64,000 nt of DNA from NCBI GenBank assembly GCA_015039465.1, contig MU130378.1, forward strand, positions 1,244,570 through 1,308,569. The letters run 5' to 3'. Position numbers and translations under genes: made by a program. This DNA is from Phlegmacium glaucopus (Eukaryota > Basidiomycota > Agaricomycetes > Agaricales > Cortinariaceae). Shown here in pieces: positions 12,014 through 22,652 of the stretch. The notes below the pieces were generated by a model. It was not told where the DNA came from. It saw nothing but the letters and a program-made list of their open reading frames with translations, and did not search any database. The first letter of the stretch is position 1. The number at the start of each line of letters is the position of its first letter.

Positions 12014-15000
12014 TCAACGACTCTTGGCTCCCTCCTCAATTTCGACAGAAACACCATGTATTGTCTTCCTATCTTCTTCGTCGACCTCTTCTTGGTCATC
12101 ATCTCTCAGACCTAAAGCCTGACTGGAAGAAGGATAGCGGCCCCTAAGAAACTCGGCAAAAGGAACATTAACAAGGCCAAGAAAGGCTTTAGCCTTTTTT
12201 GATTCGTCCGTCAATGCAGCAGCCGTAGGCGTAGTTGAACCACTCGCAACCGGAGTCGTACCATGGTCAGGACCGCGAGGCCGCCCATTATGAGAAACTT
12301 TAGGCGTCTCTGTCTCTACGGGTGAAGACTCTCGTGATGGAGTCTCTAGGCCTGAAGTGAAACTAGAAGAGTCTGAAGAACCTGAATGTGGTGCTAGACT
12401 ACAATTTGATAAAATCGTCAGTATTTTTAGTGGCAGTGAGGATGGACCATGCTCACTTTGTTTCGACAGAATTGTCATGGCTAAGCGTAAGGAGAAGATT
12501 TTTCAGATTGGGTAGTGTATGCCGCATATCGAGCGCTCGTAAATCACGCTCTGTCATTAACTAATAAAAAGGAACAGGATTTAACGATACGCGGTTCAAA
12601 GAATAAGGTAGACATACAAATTCAATGTTTTTGTTCAGTAGAAATACACCATATTCAAATCGATAGGTGTCTACGCCTTTCGAAAACAAAGGAAACCTAG
12701 TAACGATCGTTATATCATTTAATGATCGTCATACACGAATACTCACATTCGTGGTCCCACCATAGAGGATATTCCATCTCGAATAAGACTTCGACTGCCT
12801 ATGCATGTCACTGGGTACACCAAGAGTTTTCCAAGATATGCAGCCAGTATTTGCAAAACTTGCGCAGTGTATCCCAGCGCAGTTGCTACGGCTTCTTCTG
12901 TCACTTCTTTATGATTCGATAAAGTCCACGGGGGTGCAGGGTCATTTGGGGTCAACGGAATGGGTAATGGAACGTCTAAGATGGTGAAAAGTAGGTCGGG
13001 CGGAGAGTATAGCTCAATAGGAAAGATAGTCGAGAGCGTTGAAAGGAGGGAAGTCCTCGATACATGCATTCTATCTCGCAACACAGACAGCCAGGTTCTA
13101 TGTCATTGATATCAGAAATTGACCAATTCACAGAGATGTTAACAAACGTTTCTGAGGTGTCGTTTGTTTCAGCGTCAAATGCAAAGGCATTTCTCGCACT
13201 TGAAAGAGACTCTGCCCTCTGACGTAATCGTTGTGCACGATCCGCAATTTCAAGCTGCTCTAAACAAAGTAAAGTTAGTTAAACACCTCTGCGAGATGCA
13301 GACACCATACTTTGAGCAGATTGCTCAAGGACCATGTTATAATTCGCCCTCAGCCCCCTCATCCGAGCTTCACTTTCCGATATTTTACGCCTCTGCAATA
13401 CAAAGCTGAGTCATAAAAAAAGATAATTTCAAGATAGAATGCGTCAACATACCAAGACAAATGTTTCGTCGCTTTCAAGAACACCATCAATTTTTCGAAC
13501 TACTTCATTTAACGAAGACTCGTTGTCTAATATGCAAGACTGAAGAGTAACCAGTCTAAGTGTTTGCAAAGTGAAAATCTTGAATGACAAAAGATAAACA
13601 TATTACAAACTTGAAAAGTTCTTGATATCCAGCCGTCTTTGCTGTGTCTCTGGATTTTGATATGCTGTCAATACGTTTTTGACGCCGCCTCCTGGAGATT
13701 GAGACTATCTCAACCGACGGCGCAGTGCCGTCAGCACACGCAGACTGTTCGCTGGCTTGTTTGGCTTTCCGTATCTCAGACTCAGGATCAGACGCATATC
13801 CTACAGACGGAGATGAGGAGCGAGATTGATGTTTCATCAACGAAGGCAGGTAAAATGCCTGGCCCGAGGGAGACAATTTGATAATGAGCGTATTGGATGG
13901 AAGTTGCGAAGGGTTGGCATCTAACTGAAGGACCTCACCAATCAATAAATAAATGTAGGGAAAAAATGGTCCGTACATCACTTGGTAAAGGAACCAAACG
14001 ATCCAAGTTGACGTCCCATTCGTCCAACAACTTCCAGTTGAAGCCTCGACCTGCAGGCAATCGTTCGATTTCATCAAGTCGTGTCGGGTCTTCTATTTGG
14101 ATGGGCATTTTCCCCCAAACCTCAACCTTGAAAGTTTGGCCACTAGTATCCGGCCAATGAGCCTGATTTGAACGGGTATCGATGGAAAACAATGGGTTTG
14201 TAGAGGGACGATGTATTGGAGAAAAATAAACAGGAGAGGACGGCCTGCTTTCTGGGTTCGCCTCAGATTCCAGAGCCATATTTACCACCGGCTTTCCTCC
14301 TCTAGAGGATGCAAGAGACTGGCTTATTCCGTTTGAGTGGGGCATCCCAGATGTTTTGTTGCGGGAGTCCTGCTTCACAGAAGCTGCAGGCTTCAAGGCG
14401 GAAAATTTCGCTGGTGTATCTGCAGGAAGAAATCGTTTCTTACTGGGGGATGTGGCGGTAGAAACCCTTTTTGGCGGCCCATTAGGTTTAGAAATGGTTT
14501 TCCGGGAAGAAGAGTTGGGTAAAGTCTGAATTGTAGGGGAGCGTGGATTTGTAGGGGAGCGAACGGCTGCAGACGTAGAGCTTGGTCCAGTCGCGTCTTC
14601 CACCAACGGGGACTCGGGGAGAAAAACAGCTAGAGTGATGAATGTTTCCACCAACCGGGAATTTATGATTCTTTCCAAAGCTGCCTGAGAGTTGTCTGGG
14701 AGCAGATAGCGAATAGGTAAGGGGGCAGGCAAAATGCCTGCAAGCTGCAAGGAGGATGCAGAACGGTGGTGACTGTTGCTTAACGAGGTGATAGAGCTCC
14801 TTCGAGCCCGATGTGACCGTAATGAATGGGTGGACCTAATCGAGCTCAAAAGACTGGCATGGTTAGGACTAGTGGAGGCATTTGATTGTGTGATCCGTGA
14901 AGCAGACGACGCCCTTACTCGTCCTTCATTCGAATCTGCTTCGAGAATCCCTTCCTCCCATTTCAGACTACGACGAGTTGCAGTTGAATTAGTTGATATT

Positions 15001-15277
15001 TTTCGTGAACGCTTCCTCGATAGTATGGCAGCAAGATCGTCAGCGACACCATTCGCACTGAAATGTGATTGTTCGACTGGTTGAGATAAAGCTGAGGTGA
15101 AGGCATCTCGAACTGGAAAGGGTGTTAGGTTCCGGATTTGAATAGCAGTGATGTGTCTTATGCGTCTCTATTAGAGTATGAACAACTTAGTTGTGGGCCA
15201 ATCGAATATGACCAACTCACAGGCATTAGTTGTTCAGCTGGTTCAACAACGGATGCCGCTGCACTTTGACTGAGCAT
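12014..15277 (-). CDS. UVRAG/Vps38-like subunit of the Vps34 PI3-kinase complex II
   Basis: Endosomal and autophagic regulator working with Vps34, Vps15 and Atg6/Beclin. The start at 15277 (MLSQSAAASVVEPAEQLMP) is followed across an intron by RRIRHITAIQIRNLTPFPVR. A Ser-rich linker leads to a C2-like part: QTFKVEVWGKMPIQI, KLLDEWDVNLDRLVPLP and NTLIIKLSPSGQAFYLPS. A coiled-coil region follows at about 13560-13100. The UV-resistance/Atg14-type domain reads LFTILDVPLPIPLTPNDPAP, VTEEAVATALGYTAQVLQIL and VYPVTCIGSRSLIRDGISSM. The next exon continues DLRALDMRHTLPNLKNLLLT, and the Ser/Thr-rich tail ends at 12014. Atg14 is the alternative; the C2-like part favours UVRAG/Vps38. Middle intron limits were not all fixed. 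Confidence 0.88.
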
Positions 15278-15496
15278 CGAGAGTAGAAAAGTCTTGCATA
15301 TGGATTAGATTCAATATGCCACCGTCATAAATGGTTGATGGTATGTACCACAACCGGTTCAGCGCACCGCTGAAGAGACTAATAGAAGCCTGGGTAAGAT
15401 GATTGTTAGTCGGAAAAAGCAAAATGAAGTCAGTGATCCCATAGTAACGGACCGTTTTGGAAATCCTTTTTATTCTAAAACCTCTGAGCTGGCAGA

Positions 15497-16993
15497 ATGT
15501 TACCAGAGGCTCCCAACGTGAACCTGGACGACAATGCGAAGGCTTCTCCAAACCAAACGGCTCCAACACAAATTAAGATTTTGGAGCCAGAAACGATTGC
15601 CCTCCAGCGTTGTCTCAAGGCATGTTACATAGAAATCTTTAAAAAAATCCTTTTTACCCCTCTACTTAAATATGTTTCAGGATATTGTCATTAAAACAGG
15701 ACAGATGTACAGCTTCTATGCCGACACCCGTAGATTGTATGGTGATCCCTTCACCTTGCACTTTATGAATCCTTTTTGACTCGGAATTCTCAGAGGAATA
15801 GCGAAACATGCTCCGAAACCCCCTCAGTCGCTCACAACTGCTTTGGGACGCGATATAGAGAGGTATGACCAACTCTGTGACGCCATTGAAGCCCGCCTTG
15901 CAAGCCCATCTCTTCATACATATCTTGACAACCGCTCATAAGTCCCCCTGCTTAGCTTAGGGCCATAAATGTTTTGAAACGCGACCTTTTGAGGGAAGAA
16001 AAACGCATCATGAAGATTGAAGAACGTCGACGACATTCCGATACATTGATGCTACCACCCTCCCTTCCAATGACATCTGAAATCAGACCTGAGGGCTCTA
16101 CAATCCAACCTCCTATCGACGGCACATTGACATATCTGAAGGATTCTCCGATCATAAATACGATAACAGGACGACGTGCGTCGGCCATCTCAATATCGTC
16201 TCTTCATCGTCCCCAGTTCCCTTTGAAACTTGATCTCTCTTCGACGTCTCTTCGCATAACAGAGGAAGAGGCCGCTATTTTCACCAAAGGTCTTGCATCC
16301 CCTGTGACTTTGGCGCCAAAATCTGCTCGACTTGGTCCCAATGAATTTCCTCCAGAATTTATGGCGGCATTTGCGAATTCTTCAGTACCATCTGATGCCG
16401 CACCTGAGCCTTCAACCATGGACCTTACACTTCCAATTCCTCTGCATGTGCCTCAGGAACAGGATGGCTCAACCATGAATAATGGAGTTGGTGATTCATC
16501 CGACAAACCCATCGAACTCGACCTGGACATTGAAATGGCCAATATGACTGACCTTTTCGGAGATCCGGATCCTGAGGATTCGAACATCAATGATGGCTTA
16601 TTCTCGCCAGTGCTGACTGAAGGCGAAAGTGAACAACCACAGGCCGAAAATTTTGTAAATTTTGCTGCCAATCCTGACCTCGTTTCTCAGTTAGCCATTA
16701 CCGAACCGTCTATCTTGCAGTCCGACTCGACCTCAGTGCCGTCTCCAGGCAGTTTATTGGCACAATTTCCACGCATGATGGACCACAAGCCGTCGCCCTC
16801 TGACAATGCTACTATCCCTAGCATGACAGAAACTTTCGATATCAGTACCATCGATTTATCTAATCTACCGACTGGATTTTTCTCCAATACACAAGATTCT
16901 GGGGTGAGCTTTCCAATGGACATGGAGGCTTTCCTCACTTTGGGGACAGGGGGCGAAGAGAAAGGCGAAGGCGAAAACCAGAGTGCTACCTGA
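15497..16993 (+). CDS. Uncharacterised 441-residue protein, helical N-half and acidic Ser/Pro-rich C-half
   Basis: I do not recognise the family. Exons 15497-15619, 15681-15741, 15796-15899 and 15956-16993 join without a frame break to 441 residues. The N-terminal 130 residues look like a conserved helical domain (DIVIKTGQMYSFYADTRRLY, LTTALGRDIERYDQLCDAIE, then VLKRDLLREEKRIMKIEERR, probably coiled coil). The rest is low complexity and acidic with short hydrophobic patches (MANMTDLFGDP, FDISTIDLSNLP, MDMEAFLTLG), as in transactivation regions. The first and third introns appear to use GC-AG borders. An optional 46-nt intron at 16904-16949 would give a different, basic C-terminus ending at 17129. 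A transcription or Mediator-type role is only a guess. Confidence 0.72.
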
Positions 16994-17129
16994 TAGTCTT
17001 TCCAAATACTCGTCAAAGAAAGCTGTTCAGTCTTTGCATCCCATGTCGGCTCCCCCTGGCGATCTCAATACATCTTCAAATGTCTCTGACAACAGCTACT
17101 CTTCTGTCATTGAAAATGTGACGGTCTAG

Positions 17130-17652
17130 GCGAGGTGAGCAGCGAGACCTATACTACGATGCTATGAAAGTTGTGTTATATTTCGGGTCGCGCGATCGAA
17201 CTGAGCCATATTGTTTCCATAGCGGTGTAAAACTTTCATGCTCTTCAAAATGACATGCTTTATAATTGCTCAAAAGCGACGAACGTTCCTGGGATTGGTT
17301 ACACCCTTCATCTCTAGTCTTCCACAGCGTTTGCTTGGCGCCGATCCACATAGACTCGTGACCGACGTAATGAAGGATGATGAGCTTTTTTGGATGGGAG
17401 AGTTGATGCTTCATGCAAAGATCGGTCACTGGTCTACAATCCACATGCTTCATCTTCTTTGGATTCCCATCAGAAGGATAAAAGAAGCACTTTTGGGCGA
17501 AGAGCCATCTGGTACCTGTGAATGTCATTTAATTCCAACGTGTGCATGTCTTAAGCTGTCCATCGGCACGAGAACCAGAAGTAGCCATGTGAAATCCTTG
17601 AAAAACTATAAAACCTGCTAAACTCGCCTCAGATAACTTTACCTGCCTCGAG
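17130..17652. other. Spacer with two overlapping antisense frames, no recognisable gene
   Basis: Frames of about 125 codons run on both strands through 17154-17621. The - strand frame starts at 17528 after a short leader beginning MATSGSRADG, with an in-frame stop between them. Neither resembles a family I know. A small unknown gene on the - strand is possible but not supported. Confidence 0.3.
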
Positions 17653-19298
17653 ATGAAAATTTGTTCCTTTGCCTTTGCTTTTTTTGCTTTTGTACGTTGC
17701 GTTTACGGTTGGGGGGCCAGTGGACACCAAACTGTTGGGTATGCTACAGTTCCATTCCAAAATACTCTACAGGTCATTCAAGCGTTTTTTTAGGTTTGTA
17801 GCAATGCAGGTCGAGTATTCTAATATATCGAGCTCGACTCGGTCGCTAAAATCTCATATTAGTTCCTTGCTCCAAAAGCCCTTTCCTTTGTGCAGACCTC
17901 CTTGGGAGCGACTTATAACGAGTCTTTAGGCCCTGCAGCTACTGTAAGCACCCATATTATGCACCTTCAAAATTGAAATTTACCGACGAGTCTTGAAGTG
18001 GGCAGACGAGGTCAGGTCTGAAACCGCATTTAAGTGGTATTTATCTTTTTTTTCTTTCATTTATGTTGGTCTTTATTGACCGCTGTGGACCCAAGGTCTG
18101 CCCCCTTCCATTTTGTCGATGCGCAAGGTTTGGCAAGTTAATTTTGGTTGAATTTTGCTGAATGTCTGCTGCTATTCAAAGACAACCCGCCTACTTCTTG
18201 TTCCGTTTCTGAAAGCAGAGATTGCGGCACTGGCCAGTGCATTCGTATGTTTATTCTACTCACGACGTCTCTCTTTCTTCTACATGTTTAGTATCTGCTA
18301 TCGCAAACTACACGACACGCGTTGTCGAAACATCTCTGTCCGCCGAACAGCGTCAAGAGGCCCTTAAATTCTTGGGTTTGTTGACTCCTTCCACCATTTC
18401 ATCTGTGTCATTGACGATTTCTTGATCTTGTAATGGTAGATCATGTCAGTTTTCTCCGCACTTTTAAATTTGCGTACATTTTAACGCTTGAACTAGTTCA
18501 TTGGTGACATCGGACAACCTCTTCACGTTGAGGCCTTCGAAGTTGGTGGTAACGATATCAGTGCGAAGTGCAGTGGGTCCAGTACCAATTTACATGCTGT
18601 GAGTCTGCAGTCATCCAATGCATTTGTCAATTTTTTGACAACATTTCTAGACTTGGGGTAATTATTCAAGTCCCTCAGCCATGGGCTCTTGATGTTAAAT
18701 GGCACCCCCTTTGTCAGATACTGGCATGATTACCAAACTTTTGTCAACCCAATACGGCAATTCTGTTAATACTTGGGCCAATACGCTGGTCGCGCGAATC
18801 CAGGTACCCATTTTTTGGATAGTTTGGCTTGGCACTGGGTACTAAATGGTACCGAAAATAGACCGGTGAATACAAATCTTTAGCTGCACCTTGGATTTCG
18901 TGCTCTTCGACCACTACCCCGGCTGCGCGACGGAGCCTCGAGGACGACATCGCTGGAATGCTTGACTCACGCAGCATCACTCCTCTTGCGTGTCCCTTAG
19001 TTTGGGCCCAAGAATCCAACGCTTTCGACTGCGTGCGTCTCCTTTTCATCAAAGAAAAAAAGTCTTATTGAATGAGATACTGCTTTCTAGACCGTTATAT
19101 TTAACTTCACTACAGGCCAAGACTTGTGCACTTCAAGCTACTTCACTCAAGCGGTTCCCGTCGTGAGTAATTTTCGCTCCCGAAGTTGGAGTTCCCCCCT
19201 TACGATAAACATAGATTGAATCACAGATTGCGAAGCAAGGATTCCGTCTGGCCGCGTGGTTAAACGTATTGTTTGATGGAGCCACCAACTTGCCTTGA
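17653..19298 (+). CDS. Secreted S1/P1-type zinc nuclease
   Basis: Extracellular single-strand nuclease/phosphodiesterase with three zinc ions. MKICSFAFAFFAFVRCVYG is a signal peptide, leaving the family's N-terminal Trp (WGASGHQTVGY). Later exons read FLAPKALSFVQTSLGATYNE, WADEVRSETAFKWS, PFHFVDAQDNPPTSC, SESRDCGTGQC, SAIANYTTRVVETSLS, DHFIGDIGQPLHVEAFEVGG, STNLHATWDTGM, NTWANTLVARI and LVWAQESNAFDC, ending IAKQGFRLAAWLNVLFDG before TGA at 19296. At least ten introns are needed, with a 5-nt exon (18440-18444) and a 7-nt exon (18651-18657) carrying parts of the zinc-ligand motifs. The join between GY and FLAP (17715-17865) could not be resolved; either another tiny exon or a small lesion lies there. 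Confidence 0.85.
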
Positions 19299-19563
19299 CA
19301 CGCACGTTCTATCCGATTACAGCGATTGCACATGTAATCCTTTTTTTAGTTTCTTCAACTATTGTATGTTTGTATGTGACATGGAGATATCGACGCCAAG
19401 CTGAGAGAATCCCTGTCATTACGACTTGATGCAATGATCTTGCTTTTTCATTGCCTCTTTTTGGGTTACTCGTGGCCAATATTTAGTGGGAATTAAGGAG
19501 CTTGATGCTTGCATGTAGATCGTGGAGTGAGGTGTAAACAGAAATGTTTACGATTGAAGACAT

Positions 19564-20352
19564 TCATTTCCTCACGCTGGGGTATGATGGGGTAGTTGAA
19601 GCAACAGATGTCACAAATTTATCCAGCCTTCTCCGTAATACATGGTCGTGCCGCACGCCGACGGCCAGCAAAGCTTTGGCTAGCCCGGAAGCTAGCCGTA
19701 GTCGCTCTTCCTGTTCAATACCATCTGATTCGAGTAACTCCTTGACAGCCCGTGCGAGACGTCCTTTGGGTCGACCTCCAGGGTTAGGACCAACCGACTT
19801 TGGGATTTTGTGTTTGGCTTTTGAATTTCCCTTAATTTTGGGAGTTGCAAGAAGGGGATCTATAAATTCTGTTCTGAAGCGGCGGAGGGCCAGTGAAGAG
19901 ATAGGAACGACACGATCAAGAGAGCTGGCGGCCTCGGCGCATGATTCAGCAAAAGCGACTTGATCACCTGAGTCACTGCCTGAATACCCCCATTTTTTGA
20001 GCTCCTCCAGTCTTTTATCCTTGAATCGTTGTGAGATCATCTCTTTGGAATCCTCCATTGAAATTTTTTGAGCCACGGCCTCTATGATGTCTGTGAGACG
20101 AAGCCAACCTCTATCCTCATCAACAGCACGTTTGACGTAATGACGGTTAACATAGTTAAGCAGGCGATTAGCGGACTGCGCCCCAGCATTGTATCGGTTG
20201 AAGGAGGGGACAATGTATTGAATGAGGGTTATATCGTCTTGGGGTGCGGCAAGTGCAATTTCTCGGGAAGCTTCGGCAAAGTATTTGTCAAGTTGAGTAT
20301 ATATATCTGTGCCACTAGGGGTATTCTTGAAGTCACTTGACGCGAGGCTCAT
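19564..20352 (-). CDS. Stand-alone cullin N-terminal-repeat-like protein with AT-hook-like motif
   Basis: Single-exon frame of 262 residues starting MSLASSDFKNTPSGTDIYTQ. Residues ~30-100 resemble the first cullin repeat, the part that binds substrate adaptors: ITLIQYIVPSFNRYN, then SANRLLNYVNRHYVKRAVDE compares with cullin CAYLNRHWVRRE. The rest has no cullin-homology domain, RBX1-binding part or neddylation site. Instead it has a Lys/Pro-rich stretch with PNPGGRPKGRLARAVKE, like an AT-hook (GRPKG), then a charged helix to the stop. An upstream in-frame extension has no supporting signal. It lacks introns, unlike nearly all its neighbours. It could be a decayed or retroposed cullin piece, or a domesticated adaptor-binding protein. 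Confidence 0.65.
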   Translation of the reverse strand: MSLASSDFKNTPSGTDIYTQLDKYFAEASREIALAAPQDDITLIQYIVPSFNRYNAGAQSANRLLNYVNRHYVKRAVDEDRGWLRLTDIIEAVAQKISMEDSKEMISQRFKDKRLEELKKWGYSGSDSGDQVAFAESCAEAASSLDRVVPISSLALRRFRTEFIDPLLATPKIKGNSKAKHKIPKSVGPNPGGRPKGRLARAVKELLESDGIEQEERLRLASGLAKALLAVGVRHDHVLRRRLDKFVTSVASTTPSYPSVRK

Positions 20353-20934
20353 TGTATTCTCCTCGCTCTGTGTTGTGAAACTATATAGTAGAACGGTAAG
20401 ACGGTTAAAAATGGCCGAAAAAGGTGATAATTTTTTTACTAGTTGTAGCAAGCTGAATGGATGCCGGCATAAAGACCAAAGTCTATTGCGGGTGCTTTCC
20501 CATCTGGGTCATTTGATCCTGATTTTACAATGTGATCTAGGGCAGGTTGTAGATATGCCCAAAGAGCTGAAAGAGATGTAGCAGGATTAGCACTTCCAGA
20601 TGCGTGGTTGAGAAACATGTCACAATGTGAATTACAAATGTGACAAGTTAGCTGGGCATGATTATAACGAGCTTACTAGTACTACTGCCCGTCAGCCCAC
20701 AGGACAAACCTCAATTTCACTTGATACGCAGCCCTAAATCCCGTCTTGAAAACAACCAAGTGGCACAGACTACGTATTCACCGAAGTCACTGGAACCCCC
20801 CCTTTTCGCAGTCCTCTCCTTCCACCTTTATCTCTACCACGGAGTACAACGTCAAAAGCTGCCTTTGTCCCGTACACCATAAGTTCTATCTTTAATGGAA
20901 GAATTTCAGCTAGTTGACAAGCCCGAAAGGAATA
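20353..20934. other. Spacer upstream of the cullin-like gene
   Basis: About 580 bp with no convincing coding sequence. A 21-codon + strand frame starting at 20895 (MEEFQLVDKPERN) is too short to call. Confidence 0.45.
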
Positions 20935-21400
20935 TTACCCATCTTCGAGAAAATGTCTGAAGCAACTCAGCCAGCTGTCGAGGGAAACATGCAAACCAGC
21001 ATTCCTTCGTCTTACTTGCAATACTCGGCTGAACCAACTTATGACCGGCTCCCCCTAAAACTTATACTCCAACCTATACATCTTCGACCTACACCCATCG
21101 TTATGATGACCCATAGCATTTTTATTCCTCGGCATAAGCTCAATCTCCTTATCCTAGCCACACGACAGGCGCCGGAGCGGAAAGTAGCGCACGAGCTTTC
21201 CAGAGGGATGCCTCAAATGCCTCTATTGGGCGTTCTCATTCCACGCCAGCCTACTCAGAATCGACGATACTAGCTGGGTCTCCTCGTACCAACTTTTAAC
21301 AACCCTTTCGATCCTCACCCTTTTCAATTTAACCACCCTCCCACCCTGTAGCTTCCTTGCAGCAGGATCTCCCTGTAGGTTATCCACAACGGTTTTAAGC
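20935..21400 (+). pseudogene. Decayed Ser/Thr/Pro-rich coding stretch
   Basis: Coding-like + strand sequence broken by frame changes and stops. It opens MSEATQPAVEGNMQTSIPSS at about 20952, then switches frame to PPKTYTPTYTSSTYTH. After an intron-like gap it continues SHTTGAGAESSARAFQRDAS and STPAYSESTILAGSP in one frame. That frame (codons starting at positions divisible by three) stays coding-like through TAA at 21297, 21330 and 21396, reading QPFRSSPFSI and PPSHPVASLQQDLPVGYPQ between them. Each TAA could be a former CAA. The composition suggests a disordered protein; the family is unknown. A short real gene with unusual splicing cannot be ruled out. Confidence 0.4.
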
Positions 21401-21513
21401 CCTCTCTCTACGACATTGCCGGTCCCGTTGATGGGTTTCTCTTTGATGAAAATCCGTCTTTTCTGATACAACGTCTTCAAATTTAAAGTGTATATACAAT
21501 TAACCATTTTCGC

Positions 21514-22554
21514 TCAATTCCTACCCAGTATCTCAAATGCCCGAACACCTTCCATTCCAAAGAGTGTGGCGCACCCAACTACGTCTGCGCCAGCTTGTCT
21601 CATTCGTGCAGCAGCCTCCTTCGAGGTAACCCCTCCTACACCGATGATCCTGACATCACCCAGTCCTGCAGCAATAGTTTCCTTCGAAGTAAGAAGCTGT
21701 TTAAATGTAAAAACGTTTCCTAATGCCAACGGGTGTAGAGTTTCACCAGCAACACCTCCCAACACAGTTGGAACTGCGAATGTAAGGGCTGAATCGGTGG
21801 TGGTTTGATTTGAGAACAGAAGAGAATTGCCTAGGGTATTCGTGCAAGTAAGAAACGCAAATGCACTTTTGGGCATCCCATGTGCATTAGAGATGACTAA
21901 AGACTGAAGAGTGGTAATAACTTCTGTGAATTGATCTCTGGAGACGTATGGGGGTAGCTTCAGCCCAATTGTCAGAGTGGTGTCTTGAGCGAACGCACTC
22001 CTCAGAACGCGAAGTAAAGGTAGTAGAGATTTGAAAGAGTATCCAGATGGAGGTGAATTGGGAATGTTGGGACATGACGTGTTCAGCTCGATGGCGATCT
22101 TCGACGTTCCGGGTTTACCAGGGTTGATGTCGTGAAGCTTGAACCGCAATTCTTGAATGGATTGGACCATAGACTGCAGTACGACAGGATCCGAATCGGT
22201 TATGCTAATGATGACAGGTTTTGTGGAAGATGGGTGGGACGTGAGAATAGTCTCAACCCAAGCAAGATAATCGACGAGGGGATGTGGAGAATAACCATAG
22301 GAGTTGATAGTTGTTATTGACTCAATAGAAAAGGCTACCTATGCAGACAAATGTAAATAGATAATGGCCGGGAGAGATGATCGCACCGTATGATTGGAAT
22401 CTTCTTGAAACCCATCTACGGTTGCAGTACGAGTAGTAATTGCGCCCGTATAGATCGAGCTATAAAGCTCTCTCAACTGACGAAGATCTGACGACCAAGC
22501 ACAGGAAGAGTTGAGGAGTGGAGGAGTTATGTCAATACTGTTTAACGCAACCAT
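21514..22554 (-). CDS. URA1: URA1, dihydroorotate dehydrogenase, class 1A (cytosolic, fumarate type)
   Basis: Oxidises dihydroorotate to orotate in pyrimidine synthesis using FMN; class 1A enzymes pass electrons to fumarate. Exons 22387-22554 and 21514-22338 give 330 residues, close to yeast Ura1 (314). N-terminus MVALNSIDITPPLLNSSCAW; TGAITTRTATVDGF; IAIELNTSCPNIPN; the class-1 catalytic Cys in TCTNTLGNSLLFSNQTT; GGVAGETLHPLALGNVF; FMN phosphate loop GVGGVTSKEAAARMRQAGAD; end GCATLFGMEGVRAFEILGRN. No N-terminal transmembrane anchor is present, unlike class 2 mitochondrial enzymes. ATG at 22581 would add nine residues. Confidence 0.93.
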
Positions 22555-22652
22555 GATGACAGGGCCAAAATAAGAACTCATAGACAAAAAGAATTCAAAT
22601 ATCTACGAGTCATCAGGGACCTTCGAACAACATAAATATAAATTAGCCATTA

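Noticed and set aside
11581..12102. 173-codon - strand frame upstream of the PUF gene
   Set aside because: It overlaps the UVRAG-like stop codon region in another frame and has no recognisable motif or conserved composition.
17154..17621. Two overlapping ~125-codon frames on opposite strands
   Set aside because: Neither shows a known motif, and the - strand one has a stop after its likely start. Not enough to call a gene.
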